Shown piece after piece: positions 29,730 to 40,815 of a stretch of DNA of 64,000 nucleotides. The stretch comes from Treponema sp. (GTDB lineage: Bacteria > Spirochaetota > Spirochaetia > Treponematales > Treponemataceae). Each line of letters starts with the position of its first letter. Position 1 is the stretch's first letter. Under the pieces are notes generated by a model that saw nothing but the letters and a program-made list of their open reading frames with translations, made no database searches and was not told the origin of the DNA. The translations under genes were made by a program, and so were the position numbers. The stretch spans positions 1-64,000 of the forward strand of contig JAEESN010000005.1 in NCBI GenBank assembly GCA_016286365.1. Reading direction: 5' to 3'.

Positions 29730-32252
29730 ATGAAAAACGCTAAACTCAAAGTTAAAATACATTTAGGTTTTCTTTTCTTTTTTGCTATCTTTTTTGGAGC
29801 AGCCCTTGGGTTCCTCCTTTCAGAAACAACTAATATAGAAAATGTAGAATACTTTCAGGAAATAGATACAGCTCTTCCTTCAAAAATCGTAGACGTAAAC
29901 GGTGAATTAATCACTGAACTTACTGCCGAAGAAAAACGAGAAATCATCTCTTATGATGATTTACCTCAGCTTCTTATAGACGCCCTTATCACCCGTGAAG
30001 ACAGGGTTTTCTTTGCACACGACGGATTTACTTTTAAATCTATCATGCGTGCCGTAATTGGTGTACTTACAAGAAAACAGTTAGGTGGTGGTTCTACCCT
30101 TACACAGCAGATTGCAGGTTCCATTTATTGTGACCGTACAGATATGTCTGTAAAACGTAAGATTAAGGAATTGTGGTGGGCCGTACAGATGGAACGCCGT
30201 TATTCTAAAAACGAAATCCTGGAACTTTATTTAAATAAAATCTATCTTGGTGGCGGATGCTATGGAGTAAGTGCCGCATCTAAATATTATTTTGGTCACG
30301 ACGCTACACAGCTCACACCGGCCGAAGCAGCACTTCTTGTAATCCAGCTTTCGAGCCCTTCTAAATATAATCCTTTTGAACATCCTGATACTGCCATGGA
30401 AAGACAGCAGTACGTCCTTGAAGAAATGACTTCGGAAGGATACATCACAAAGGCAGAAGCAGAAGAATCATTCGAAGATTACTGGGGCAAATTTGACTTT
30501 ACAAGAACTTCAAACTCTTTCTATATGATGAGGGACGACAAAGCTCCATGGTTTAGTGAATACGTTCGCCGTGAACTTGGTAACCTTATCTACGGTTCGG
30601 ATGATATCTACTCAAGCGGATTTACTGTAAATACAACCCTCAATCTTGCACATCAGAAAGTTGCAGAAGAGGTAATGGCAAAATATATTGAAGAAGCCAA
30701 CAGAAGATATAAAAACGAATCAAGCATGAAGACTAATCAGGCTTATTACACATATATTCCTATGGCAGAACTTGTAGCAGAACTCTTTGGTATTCCAGGA
30801 TTAAACCTTGGTCATCAGAGAAGCTACATGAGGGCATGTTCAAGATACGTTTCGGAAGCAAACCCAATCCTGGATGTTGTTACAATGCTCAGCGGTGCAG
30901 ATGCAGTTAAACCTATTACTTATAAGGGTGTTGCACTTGCAAAAGAAGCAAACGAAAGAACAACTGTAGAAGGAACAATGATCAGTATTGATAACGAAAC
31001 CGGTTATATCAATGCCCTTGTTGGAGGAAGTAAGTACGGTCCAGATAACGAATACATCCGTGCAACTCAGGCTCCACTGCAGCCGGGTTCTACATTTAAA
31101 GCTATTTACTACTCTGCCGCAATTGATTCAAGACTTTACACACCGGCAACTATCATAAGCGATACTCCTGTTGTATTCGTTGCTGCAGACGGACAGAATT
31201 ATATTCCACAGAACTATGGTGGAAAGTGGAACGGAAACGTTTGTGTTTACTACGCTTTGATTCACTCCCTCAACGTTCCTTCTATCAAGATTCTTGATGC
31301 AATCGGATTTGATGCCGCAATCGACAGAGCCATTGCACTCCTTGGTATTCCCGAAAAAGAAGTTCCATACAGAAACTTTGAACCGGTTTATCCTTTGGGA
31401 CTTGGAAGTTGTGACGTAAAACCAATTGAACTTGCACGTGCCTTTGCAATCTATGCAAACGGCGGAAAGATTGTAACACCAATTGCAATCAGAAACGTTC
31501 TTGATAAAAACGGCGACATCTTTGACGATCCAGAACAGAGAATTAAAGATGAACATGCAGCAATGGGAGAAGCAGCACAGATTATCTCTCCACAGACTGC
31601 ATTCGTTATGACTAAGATGCTCGAAATGACAGTACACGGTGGTGGTACTCTTGCAAACGTAAAGAACGCTTTGAACTATACAAACTCTGAAGGAAGACAG
31701 TATTCTATTCCTTCTGCAGGTAAAACCGGTACTACACAGAACTGGGCCGATGCATGGGCATGTGGATTTACTCCTTATTACACCGCTGCCTTCTGGTTCG
31801 GATTCGACAGACGTGGTCAGTCTCTTGGTTTGAGTATTACAGGTTCTTCTCTTTGTGGACCTGCATGGGGTGAATTCTTCCACGAAATCCACGCAGACTT
31901 ACCTGTAAAACAGTTCCCTGTTCCGGAAGACGGAGTTTCTCAGGCTACTGTATGTCGTAAGAGTGGTTTACTTGCAACAAAAGACTGCGACGAAGGTACT
32001 GCTACTTTGTGGTTCCTCTCTGGTACCGTACCTGGAAGCTATTGTAATATTCATACTAATCACGAAGTTAAGAATGTATTGCTCGAAAGAATTGAACATG
32101 AACACCTTCTTTCGGGAATCGGATACGAAGAAGAGATAGATGATTCTCCTTTATCGTTCGACCTTGATGAAACAGAAACACCTGCTGTTCCAACAAACAA
32201 GAAGAAGGACGAGGAAGAAGAAGATTCATTCGATAACTTCCTTATTGACTAA
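29730..32252 (+). CDS. Penicillin-binding protein 1A
   Basis: Transglycosylase ITREDRVFFAHDGF, GGSTLTQQ; transpeptidase QPGSTFKAIYYSAA, SAGKTGTTQNWADAW. Confidence 0.93.
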   Translation: MKNAKLKVKIHLGFLFFFAIFFGAALGFLLSETTNIENVEYFQEIDTALPSKIVDVNGELITELTAEEKREIISYDDLPQLLIDALITREDRVFFAHDGFTFKSIMRAVIGVLTRKQLGGGSTLTQQIAGSIYCDRTDMSVKRKIKELWWAVQMERRYSKNEILELYLNKIYLGGGCYGVSAASKYYFGHDATQLTPAEAALLVIQLSSPSKYNPFEHPDTAMERQQYVLEEMTSEGYITKAEAEESFEDYWGKFDFTRTSNSFYMMRDDKAPWFSEYVRRELGNLIYGSDDIYSSGFTVNTTLNLAHQKVAEEVMAKYIEEANRRYKNESSMKTNQAYYTYIPMAELVAELFGIPGLNLGHQRSYMRACSRYVSEANPILDVVTMLSGADAVKPITYKGVALAKEANERTTVEGTMISIDNETGYINALVGGSKYGPDNEYIRATQAPLQPGSTFKAIYYSAAIDSRLYTPATIISDTPVVFVAADGQNYIPQNYGGKWNGNVCVYYALIHSLNVPSIKILDAIGFDAAIDRAIALLGIPEKEVPYRNFEPVYPLGLGSCDVKPIELARAFAIYANGGKIVTPIAIRNVLDKNGDIFDDPEQRIKDEHAAMGEAAQIISPQTAFVMTKMLEMTVHGGGTLANVKNALNYTNSEGRQYSIPSAGKTGTTQNWADAWACGFTPYYTAAFWFGFDRRGQSLGLSITGSSLCGPAWGEFFHEIHADLPVKQFPVPEDGVSQATVCRKSGLLATKDCDEGTATLWFLSGTVPGSYCNIHTNHEVKNVLLERIEHEHLLSGIGYEEEIDDSPLSFDLDETETPAVPTNKKKDEEEEDSFDNFLID

Positions 32253-32273
32253 AACTGATTAAAATGGAGAAAG

Positions 32274-32681
32274 ATGTTAATACCAATCAAAGATATTAAA
32301 ATAAGGAAAAGGGTTCGCAAAGATTTAGGTAATCTTGATGATTTAAAAGACAGCTTAAGAACATACGGTCTTTTAAATCCAATTACCATAAACCGTAAAT
32401 ATGAACTCATTGCAGGGGAGCGAAGGCTTCAGGCTGCAAAAGCGATTGGATGGACTAACATCAATGCAAACGTAGTAGATAACCTGACCGAAGTTGATGA
32501 ACTGGAAATGGAAATCGAAGAAAATAATCAGCGTAAAGAATTTACAGAACAGGAATTAATCGAAGGATATAAAAGACTCGAGCGCCTAAGAAACCCGGGC
32601 TTTTTCTACAGGATTTATCTTTTCTTCAAACATCTCTTCCAGAAAATCAGAGACTTTATTACAGGTCTTTACAAAAAATAA
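32274..32681 (+). CDS. Short ParB N-terminal-domain protein with amphipathic C-terminus
   Basis: IPIKDIKIRKRVRKDLGNLDDLKDSLRTYGLLNPITINRKYELIAGERRLQAAKAIGW; no HTH; C-terminal FFYRIYLFFKHLFQKIRDFITGLYKK. Confidence 0.8.
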   Translation: MLIPIKDIKIRKRVRKDLGNLDDLKDSLRTYGLLNPITINRKYELIAGERRLQAAKAIGWTNINANVVDNLTEVDELEMEIEENNQRKEFTEQELIEGYKRLERLRNPGFFYRIYLFFKHLFQKIRDFITGLYKK

Positions 32682-33554
32682 TCAGACTATAAAAGGTTTA
32701 ATATAATCAATAAAATTCTCTGTGGTTTCCTTAAGCTTCCACGGAGAATTAATAACAAGCATTCCGCTTCCATATAAACGGGGCGGATTATTTTTTTCTT
32801 CCTGATTTTCTTTAAGACTCATCTCTTTGTGAGAATCTTTATCTCTTACACAGAATGTAAGGTTTTCTATTTCCACATTAGGATTAACCTTCTTTGCAGA
32901 AAGAGTGATATTTTCGAGCATGGAAGAAATTTCTGTGTCGCGGTGAGCCAGAAGCGGGTACCAGAGCATGATTATGCCGTTAGACCATTTTTTATTTATC
33001 TCTTTGATTGTTTTTTCTGCCATTAAATAGTCTTGAGTCTCTTCGTAGCTTGGATCAATTAAAACAGCTCCCCTTTTTGTCTTTGGAGGAATTAGGGCGT
33101 TTATCATTTCCCAGCCGTCTCGCGCATGAATCTGAACCACGGGGCTTTTATCATTTTTATATTCTTTTACCATTGCTTTTAAGTTTTCAATCTCTGCAGG
33201 ATGAAGCTCGCTTAAAACTAATGTATCGGTTCTTCGCATAAGAGAAAGTTCGAATAAAGGTGAGCCAGGGTATAAATTTTTAGAAACAAAGCTTTTTACA
33301 AAATCAAAATAAAAGCAAAGCTCATCTGGAATCTTCTGATTATCTTTTAATAAAGTGAGGATTCCTTTTTGAGCTTCGCCTGTTTTAAGACTTCTGTTAT
33401 CGAGTAAATCGTATATACCGCTTCCTGAATGAGTGTCGTAAAAGGTATAGGGTTTATCCTTTTTGTTCAGAGAATTCAATGTAAAAGCAAGAACAAAATG
33501 CTTTAATAAATCGGCATGATTTCCTGCATGAAAAGCATGTTGATAAGACAGCAT
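32682..33554 (-). CDS. rlmJ: 23S rRNA (adenine2030-N6)-methyltransferase RlmJ-like
   Basis: MLSYQHAFHAGNHADLLKHFVLA, YDTHSGSGIYDL, RGAVLIDPSYE. Confidence 0.9.
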   Translation of the reverse strand: MLSYQHAFHAGNHADLLKHFVLAFTLNSLNKKDKPYTFYDTHSGSGIYDLLDNRSLKTGEAQKGILTLLKDNQKIPDELCFYFDFVKSFVSKNLYPGSPLFELSLMRRTDTLVLSELHPAEIENLKAMVKEYKNDKSPVVQIHARDGWEMINALIPPKTKRGAVLIDPSYEETQDYLMAEKTIKEINKKWSNGIIMLWYPLLAHRDTEISSMLENITLSAKKVNPNVEIENLTFCVRDKDSHKEMSLKENQEEKNNPPRLYGSGMLVINSPWKLKETTENFIDYIKPFIV

Positions 33555-33579
33555 ATTAAAATACTATCATAAAATCGCC

Positions 33580-36102
33580 TTATTGGAAATAAACTCCGTT
33601 AGCGTCTGCCTTACATTTTACAGTTGAATCTTCGTGAACATCTCCGTTTAATAGCGCCTTTGCAAGAGGGTTTTCTATATAAGTCTGAATTGCCCTCTTA
33701 ACAGGACGAGCGCCCATATCAGGATTATAACCTTTGTCGGCAAGGAAGTCGTATACGCTTTCGTCAAAATCAAGGACAATCTTTCTGTCGTCGAGCCTTT
33801 TTTGTACTCTTTCAAGCTGCAGTTTAATTATCTGACTGATGCATGACTTATCAAGGTGATCGAAAGTGACAATCTCGTCTATTCGGTTTATGAACTCAGG
33901 ACGGAATGTTTTCTGCACCATAGAAATTTCCAGGTTACTTGTCATGATGATGATTGTATTCTTAAAGTCTACAACCCTACCCTGACTGTCTGTAAGACGC
34001 CCGTCGTCGAGTACCTGAAGTAAAAGATTAAATACATCAGGATGTGCTTTTTCAATTTCATCAAAAAGAATTACGCTGTAAGGTCTTCTTCTTACCGCTT
34101 CTGTGAGCTGTCCGCCTTCGTCGTATCCAACGTATCCTGGTGGCGCTCCTATAAGACGGGTAACAGAAAACTTTTCCATGTACTCACTCATATCGATTCG
34201 GGTAAGAGCTTTTTCATCATTAAAGAGAAAATCTGCAAGAGTTTTTGCAAGCTCAGTTTTACCAACTCCCGTAGGACCTAAGAACATAAAGCTTCCAAGA
34301 GGTTTATTAGGATCGCTCAATCCACTTCTGTTTCTTCTTATTGCATCGCTTACAACCTGAACCGCCTGATTCTGTCCGATTACCCTCTTATGTAAAACAT
34401 TTTCGAGTTCCACATATTTCTGTTTTTCACCGGTCATCATCTTACTTACAGGAATACCGCTCCAGGCACTTACAACCTTTGCAATGTCTTCTTCTGTAAC
34501 AGACTGGCGTAAAAGCTTTTGTGCACCCTTTTCTTCTTTTTCTTTTTCCTGTTTAAGCGCTTCTTCCAGGTCTTTCTGTAACTGAGGAATTATGCTGTAT
34601 TTAATTTCTGCAGCCTTTTCCAGGTTAGATTCCCTTGTATATTTTTCTTCGTCGAATCTGGCCTGCTCAAGTTTTTCCTTAAGTTCACGGCTTTTATTTA
34701 TGCTGTTCTTTTCGTTCTGCCACTGAAGCTTCATTGCATCGCGTTTAGCTGTAATTTCCGAAAGCTCTTTTTCAAGGTTTGCAAGACGCTCTAAAGAAGT
34801 CTTATCATCTTCCTTACTGAGCGACTGCTTTTCTATCTGAAGCTGTAAAATCTTTCGTTCAACCTGATCAAGTTCCACAGGCTGACTTTCTATTTCCATC
34901 TTTAAACGGCTGGCAGCTTCGTCCACAAGGTCAATAGCCTTATCTGGTAAAAAGCGCGATGTAATATATCTGTTGGAAAGGGTCGCTGCTGCAACAAGTG
35001 CTTCGTCTTCTATACGTACTCCGTGATGAATCTCATATTTTTCGCGAAGGCCTCGAAGGATTGCAATTGTATCTTCGACCGTCGGCTCTGCACAGTAAAC
35101 CTGCTGGAATCGTCTTTCGAGCGCTGCATCCTTTTCGATATATTTTCTGTATTCATCAAGGGTTGTAGCACCGATTGCACGTAATTCTCCGCGGGCTAAA
35201 GCAGGCTTTAAAAGATTACTTGCATCCATTCCGCCTTCTACTGCTCCAGCTCCAACAAGAGTATGAAGTTCATCTATGAATAAAATTATACGGCCTTCCG
35301 ACTTCTGAATTTCTGTAATCAAAGCCTTTAATCTTTCTTCAAATTCTCCGCGGAATTTTGCACCTGCTACAAGGCTTCCAAGATCCAATGCTAAAAGTCT
35401 TTTATTCTTAAGGGAATCTGGTACATCGCCGCTTGCAATTCTTCTTGCAAGACCTTCTACGATTGCAGTTTTACCTACTCCCGGTTCCCCGATTATTACA
35501 GGATTATTCTTTGTCCTACGGCACAATACCTGCATTACTCGTCTTATTTCTTCGTCCCTTCCGATTACAGGGTCTATCTTATCCATCTTTGCAAGGGCTG
35601 TTAAATCTTTACAGAATTTTTCGAGTGAACCTGCTTTACTTTCGGGATCCTGATCGTTTACAGTCTGGTTTCCGCGTACAGATTTTAATGCTTCCATAAC
35701 AGTGTTGTGATTGATTCCATTCTGTTTTAATAAAGAAGCAGTCCTGTCGTCCATCTCTGTCATCGAAAGAAGGATATGCTCGGTAGAAAGAAAGGAATCG
35801 TGAAGATTGTTCATCTCTATTTCAGCTTTTGCTAAAACCTTCTGCATGGTTTGAGAAAAATATACGTTTGCTCCGCCTGAAACCTTTGGATTTTCTTTAA
35901 TAAGATTTAAACACTTGTTTATAAGGTCGAATGATGAAACACCAACCCTTTCTACAATAGGAGTTATAAAACCTTCCTGCTGCTGCAGTAAAGCCATGAG
36001 TACATGCTCTGTTCCTATTTCGGAATTATCATTTTTTAAGGCAATTGATGAAGCTTCCTGTAAGGCTTCCTGTGTCTTGATTGTAAAGTTTTCGTAATTC
36101 AT
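33580..36102 (-). CDS. clpB: ClpB-type AAA+ disaggregase
   Basis: N domain, two AAA modules ([30 protein letters not shown]), [11 protein letters not shown], middle coiled coil. Confidence 0.94.
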   Translation of the reverse strand: MNYENFTIKTQEALQEASSIALKNDNSEIGTEHVLMALLQQQEGFITPIVERVGVSSFDLINKCLNLIKENPKVSGGANVYFSQTMQKVLAKAEIEMNNLHDSFLSTEHILLSMTEMDDRTASLLKQNGINHNTVMEALKSVRGNQTVNDQDPESKAGSLEKFCKDLTALAKMDKIDPVIGRDEEIRRVMQVLCRRTKNNPVIIGEPGVGKTAIVEGLARRIASGDVPDSLKNKRLLALDLGSLVAGAKFRGEFEERLKALITEIQKSEGRIILFIDELHTLVGAGAVEGGMDASNLLKPALARGELRAIGATTLDEYRKYIEKDAALERRFQQVYCAEPTVEDTIAILRGLREKYEIHHGVRIEDEALVAAATLSNRYITSRFLPDKAIDLVDEAASRLKMEIESQPVELDQVERKILQLQIEKQSLSKEDDKTSLERLANLEKELSEITAKRDAMKLQWQNEKNSINKSRELKEKLEQARFDEEKYTRESNLEKAAEIKYSIIPQLQKDLEEALKQEKEKEEKGAQKLLRQSVTEEDIAKVVSAWSGIPVSKMMTGEKQKYVELENVLHKRVIGQNQAVQVVSDAIRRNRSGLSDPNKPLGSFMFLGPTGVGKTELAKTLADFLFNDEKALTRIDMSEYMEKFSVTRLIGAPPGYVGYDEGGQLTEAVRRRPYSVILFDEIEKAHPDVFNLLLQVLDDGRLTDSQGRVVDFKNTIIIMTSNLEISMVQKTFRPEFINRIDEIVTFDHLDKSCISQIIKLQLERVQKRLDDRKIVLDFDESVYDFLADKGYNPDMGARPVKRAIQTYIENPLAKALLNGDVHEDSTVKCKADANGVYFQ

Positions 36103-36228
36103 AAATCACCTCCAGAAAATAAAAGGATAAAAAAAATCCTGCCTATTTCAAAATTATTCAAAAATTTTAAAATCGGCAAGATTTTTATAAACTTTTTTTT
36201 ATTAAACAGGAGGAAATGTTTAATAAAA

Positions 36229-37404
36229 CTAATTGTTTGCTTCTTCTGTCTGACCAAACTCGCAGATTGCGTTAGAGATTCGTGCAAGTTCAATCTGTTC
36301 AAGGTCGTTTTTATTTTTTCTGTAAAGTTTGATTTCGCCAATTCCGGTTGCACTCTGAACAACATTCAAAACTTTACGCTGACCTTCAGGTAATTCAAGG
36401 ACCCTGTTATACAAAGCCTTAATCTTACAGTATAAATCAATATCGATTACCCAGAGTTTTGAGTTAAAGCTTGCAGACCAGTGAAGGCGTTTTTCTTCAT
36501 CTTCATCTAAATCAGGAGCTTCTACACAGTTCCACATAACTGAATAAAGTCTGTTTGGAGCATCTGCACAGAAAAGAATATCAGAGCCTTCAAAATCTCC
36601 TAAAAAAGAAATCTTATCTTCAAAAGCACCCTGTACTGTAAAACCTGAATTAAAAAGTGTTTTACCAGAAATTTCGCTTGTAAGATTTGAAGAAGAAATG
36701 TGGAACCATTTATCCGGGAAGGTTTTTGCCCAATAGCGGTCAATATATCCTGCTGATTTTTTTGGTTCAACAATGTAATCAATTCCATCAAAATTTATAG
36801 AGCCCGAAAAACATGAACGCATTCCAATCGGGAACCATTTGTCTGTCTGATTTTCATAGCCTTCAAGATAATCTTTAATAACGTCGTACTTTAAGTTCCA
36901 TTTTGCAAAGCCTGCATCACAAAGATATTCAGGATGAGCGGCATTTTCTTCGTTACTGATAATCATTTCGCCGCTCAATTCATTTTCTGTGAATATCTTG
37001 TTACCAGCGATGATTTCGAATGGCTTTGAATTAAATTTTACGTTTTTAATTGAAACATAAGAACAAAGCTGTTTAGGCTCTGAATCTATTTTACCTACTC
37101 TGATTGCAACATATGAGGGATTAAGAATTTTTTCCGGCTGGATTTCGTGTGCACTTTCTGTTCCTGCGAGTGCGTACTGAAGATCTTCTTCCTTGATTTT
37201 TACTCTTGGCTTGTATCCTAAAATTGGTTCAGTTGGAGAATACCATGGATTAAGCATCTCTAATTCGATAAAAAAAGTTCCTTCCTGTCCGGAACCAGTT
37301 GCCGTACCATTGAAAAAGAAGCGCCAGAAATTTATACCGATTTTTTTATGTGAACCGTTAAGTCCGAATTTGCTGTATTTTAAGCTTTTTTTAGAAACTG
37401 CCAT
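36229..37404 (-). CDS. Tocopherol cyclase-like family protein
   Basis: PWYSPTEPILGYKPRVKIK and KSAGYIDRYWAKTFPDKWFHISSSNL resemble the tocopherol-cyclase-like fold family; family-level recognition only. Confidence 0.5.
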   Translation of the reverse strand: MAVSKKSLKYSKFGLNGSHKKIGINFWRFFFNGTATGSGQEGTFFIELEMLNPWYSPTEPILGYKPRVKIKEEDLQYALAGTESAHEIQPEKILNPSYVAIRVGKIDSEPKQLCSYVSIKNVKFNSKPFEIIAGNKIFTENELSGEMIISNEENAAHPEYLCDAGFAKWNLKYDVIKDYLEGYENQTDKWFPIGMRSCFSGSINFDGIDYIVEPKKSAGYIDRYWAKTFPDKWFHISSSNLTSEISGKTLFNSGFTVQGAFEDKISFLGDFEGSDILFCADAPNRLYSVMWNCVEAPDLDEDEEKRLHWSASFNSKLWVIDIDLYCKIKALYNRVLELPEGQRKVLNVVQSATGIGEIKLYRKNKNDLEQIELARISNAICEFGQTEEANN

Positions 37405-37474
37405 AACTAAATACCACCTTTTAATCCCTATATGAATTTATCGGCAGAAAAAAAGGTAATACTTAGTAAAAAAA

Positions 37475-37705
37475 TTATTTTTCAAATAATCTGTCTATAG
37501 ATTTTCCTAATTCAGATTGTTCTTTTGGGAAGTTTGCATTTAAATATTCAAAACATTCAACTGCAGCCCTCTGTGTATGCTCATACCAGATTGAATATAA
37601 TTCAGATTCGATTCCGTCACCCGGGAAAGGCGCACCCTGTACATCCGAAACAAGGTCTCTGAGCATCTGTATACATTCTTTTGTTTTCTTATCCATGGTA
37701 TTCAC
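37475..37705 (-). CDS. Small hypothetical protein
   Basis: 76-aa ORF between two minus-strand genes; no recognised family. Confidence 0.5.
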   Translation of the reverse strand: MNTMDKKTKECIQMLRDLVSDVQGAPFPGDGIESELYSIWYEHTQRAAVECFEYLNANFPKEQSELGKSIDRLFEK

Positions 37706-37728
37706 TCCCTACAATTAGGATGTATCTA

Positions 37729-40700
37729 TTATAACGGTATTTTTATTATATTTCCACTGTTTTTGACAGATTTATCGCAAAAAATAACAGCATACCATTC
37801 TTTTTTTACAGCCTCTTCCAGCCTTAAAATTGCTGCTTTTACATCAGAAGGTTTTAGAGAAAGAAGCATTTCGAACTTTTTCTTTCGAAGATCTTCGGGC
37901 TCTGCATAAATTAAATCATTAAATCCCTGTTCTCCCCTTCCCTTTGGGCTTACAGGACAGATGATGCTTGCATATAAAGATAAAATCACTTTTTCCATTT
38001 CGTCTTTGGAAAAATCAAGGTCTTTAATTTCTGTAAAAATATTTTTGAATATATTGATTGAACCAAGAGGATTCGGGTCGCGGTAAGAATTAAAAGAAAA
38101 ACGATTGATTGGATTTTCAGAAAGACAGCCGGTTCCGTATGCACCGCCAGTTGTACGAATCTTATCCCACAAAACATGATTTTCCATCCAGGATGCAAGA
38201 ACAACTTCGCTCAAACCTTCTTTAGTACAATAATCAGAACTAAGGGTAGAAAAATTTGTGAACGAAGTCTGAATCGGAATCTTAATCATTTGAATCTGAT
38301 TTTTTGTAATAGACTTGGATGCATAGATTTCTTTTTTAAGTTCTTCCATAGTGAATTCTTTTTTTGGAAGAAGAGGTTTTATATCGGCCTTTCTGGCAAA
38401 ATCACTTAAAAGAGGATTTAATTTTTCGAGGGTTTCTTTGTCAGAGGTTATGTGTAAGATTGCCCCGGAAGAAGTACATTCCTTCCATATATATTCAAAA
38501 AGCTTTAATAATTTTTCGGGAGACTTTCTTTTATAAAACCTGACAGTCTTAAGCTGGGTGATTCCGTTCTGGATTTCTATAAGCGCTTCTTTTTTTCCGG
38601 CCAAAGCCCTGTTTCTTATGTGAGCATAATCAGGACCTTTTTGAACTATATTGCTCTTTTTTTCTGCTACAGTTTCTTTAATAAGATTTTTGAGCCTCTT
38701 TGTATCTTTAAAATCCATAGTAGTGATTATTTCGGAAAAAAGCTCAAGAGATTTTTCGGCTTCGCTTCTTAATGCCTGGAGCGTTATTCCAAGCCACTGC
38801 CTCTCTATAAAATTATAATCATTATATTTTTCTGCCTGCTTTTTACATTCAGCTGCATTATTTACAAACCCGTTTATGTAGCGGCCCCAGATATCGCCTG
38901 TTGTAACGGCAGCCTGCGAAATGCATTCATCCCATTTTTTACCGTTCCATCCCATATTAGAAATGATTGTGGCAAGGAAAGGAATATGTTTAAAATAACA
39001 AGGCGAAAGGCGGTCATAAGGAAAGCACACGTCAAGATAAAATATACCGTTGGTCTCTTCTTCGCTTATAGCAACTGGAATCTTTACATTATTGTTTCCT
39101 TCCACGGTGATAAGCTTTGTGTGCGGAACATTAAAATCTTTTTCGAGGGAAGAAATCTTTGTCCTTTGAATAACTTCTGAATTTTCCATATGCTGCTGGT
39201 ATTCGTGAAGCTTCTGTAAATCTTTTTTGAGTTTTTCTTTATCAAGATTTGCTTCGAGCTTTTGGATGAGCTTTGTTTCTTTTTCCCTTCGTTCTTCAAA
39301 ATATGAGCGGTCGGGATTACAGATATATTCAATTCTTACAGGACGTTCTGTAAAAAGCTTTTTAATCAGTTTTTGAGTATAATCTTTTTCTGTTTTTACC
39401 TTTTTCTTAAGTTCTTCGAACTTTGTAATCGGGAAAAGTCTTTTTGAACATTCCTGACCGTAGCACCAGCTTTTTAAAACCTTTTCCATAACAGGAATTG
39501 CATAAGGCCCACGGTAGCGGTTTACATCGCGTAAAGAAACATCAAGTCCCATTAAGGCACCGTCAATATCCTTCTGAGAAATCTCGCGGGTAGTAATGTC
39601 TTTTATTGCTTTATCAAAAACTTCGTAAACCTTTTCTTCGTTCCCGCTCTTTACTCCGTATACACCGATTATATAAAAATTTTCTATGAACTGACTAAAG
39701 TTAAAACATGTGATGTCGTCTCCAAGCCCAGACTGTTTTAATATTGATGATAGTGGAGAACTGTCGTTTCCGCACAAAACCTCTGAAACATAAATTTTTG
39801 AAATATCATCTTCGCCTGTGTACCAGCACAAGGCAACAAAGCTTCCGGTAGTTCCAGATACAGGGGCCGTTTCGACAAATCGTCCTGATTTTTCAAGCTT
39901 TTGGATTTTTAAAAGCTTTTTAATATCGCTGTCGATTAAAGGAAGAGGTGATGTAATTTTTCCCGGAACTGCCTTATATTCAAACTTTTTTTCAAGACGC
40001 TTTATGAATTTTTCAGAAAGAAAATCAAGCTGATCCTGTGTTGGAATATCGCCGTAAAGGAAAAGAAGACAGTTATCGGGATTATAAAATTTTTTATGAT
40101 AGTCTAAAAACTCTTCGTAAGTAAGCTCAGGGATTTCTACAGGATCTCCACCTGAATCATAAGCCGGGAAAGAAGACGGGAACATCGTGGAAATCAGTTT
40201 TGAAAAAGCAACAGAATAAAAAGAAGAATAATTTCCCTTCATCTCGTTATAAACTACACCCTGAATGCTTAAGTTATCGCTTTCGTCGAGTTCGAGTCTG
40301 TGTCCCTCCTGTAAAAAAGTTTCGTAATCAAGCTTTGGAAAAAAGACTGCATCTGCATAAACATCCATCATTGTAAAATAATCAGAACGGATTAAAGAAG
40401 AGCCCGGGTAGGCAGTTTTGTCCGGATAGGTAATCGCATTTAAAAATGTATAAAGGCTCTGACTTGCAAGAGTAGAAAAAGGCTCTTTTAAAGGATACTT
40501 TTCGGAGCCGCACAAAACCGAATGTTCAATAACGTGAGCCGAGCCTTTTGAATTATCTGTGATTGTACGGAATGCAAAAGAAAAAGTATTTTCCCTATCA
40601 TCTTTTAAAACATGATAGACTTCGAGCCCTGTTTTTTTATGGCGGAGGTAAACTGCTTTGGTTTTATAGTCGGGTAAATCATCAATTCGTAATAAAACAA

Positions 40701-40749
40701 AATCTTTATAATCTTTACCTATGTTTTTAGAATCAAGAAAGTTGAACAT
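37729..40749 (-). CDS. M16C (PreP/insulinase-like) metallopeptidase
   Basis: GSAHVIEHSVLCGSEKYPLKEPF (HxxEH), FLNAITYPDKTAYP, about 1000 aa. Confidence 0.93.
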   Translation of the reverse strand: MFNFLDSKNIGKDYKDFVLLRIDDLPDYKTKAVYLRHKKTGLEVYHVLKDDRENTFSFAFRTITDNSKGSAHVIEHSVLCGSEKYPLKEPFSTLASQSLYTFLNAITYPDKTAYPGSSLIRSDYFTMMDVYADAVFFPKLDYETFLQEGHRLELDESDNLSIQGVVYNEMKGNYSSFYSVAFSKLISTMFPSSFPAYDSGGDPVEIPELTYEEFLDYHKKFYNPDNCLLFLYGDIPTQDQLDFLSEKFIKRLEKKFEYKAVPGKITSPLPLIDSDIKKLLKIQKLEKSGRFVETAPVSGTTGSFVALCWYTGEDDISKIYVSEVLCGNDSSPLSSILKQSGLGDDITCFNFSQFIENFYIIGVYGVKSGNEEKVYEVFDKAIKDITTREISQKDIDGALMGLDVSLRDVNRYRGPYAIPVMEKVLKSWCYGQECSKRLFPITKFEELKKKVKTEKDYTQKLIKKLFTERPVRIEYICNPDRSYFEERREKETKLIQKLEANLDKEKLKKDLQKLHEYQQHMENSEVIQRTKISSLEKDFNVPHTKLITVEGNNNVKIPVAISEEETNGIFYLDVCFPYDRLSPCYFKHIPFLATIISNMGWNGKKWDECISQAAVTTGDIWGRYINGFVNNAAECKKQAEKYNDYNFIERQWLGITLQALRSEAEKSLELFSEIITTMDFKDTKRLKNLIKETVAEKKSNIVQKGPDYAHIRNRALAGKKEALIEIQNGITQLKTVRFYKRKSPEKLLKLFEYIWKECTSSGAILHITSDKETLEKLNPLLSDFARKADIKPLLPKKEFTMEELKKEIYASKSITKNQIQMIKIPIQTSFTNFSTLSSDYCTKEGLSEVVLASWMENHVLWDKIRTTGGAYGTGCLSENPINRFSFNSYRDPNPLGSINIFKNIFTEIKDLDFSKDEMEKVILSLYASIICPVSPKGRGEQGFNDLIYAEPEDLRKKKFEMLLSLKPSDVKAAILRLEEAVKKEWYAVIFCDKSVKNSGNIIKIPL

Positions 40750-40815
40750 TGTAAAAAAGACTCCGGCAAAAAATTAATTAACGCAAAAACTAATTGCAGA
40801 TACTAATTGTATCTA

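Noticed and set aside
29390-29762. Two minus-strand ORFs (29390-29680, 29514-29762) over the GC-rich intergenic patch
   Set aside because: Overlap the strong terminator and the starts/ends of real plus-strand genes; translations are basic low-complexity sequence. A structured RNA or terminator is the better explanation.
31128-31892. 254-aa minus-strand ORF
   Set aside because: Entirely antisense to the penicillin-binding protein gene; Cys/Ser/Arg-rich composition with no family features, an antisense codon-bias artefact.
36099-36365. 88-aa minus-strand ORF overlapping the end of the tocopherol-cyclase-like gene
   Set aside because: Alternate frame plus AT-rich intergenic sequence; no coding support.
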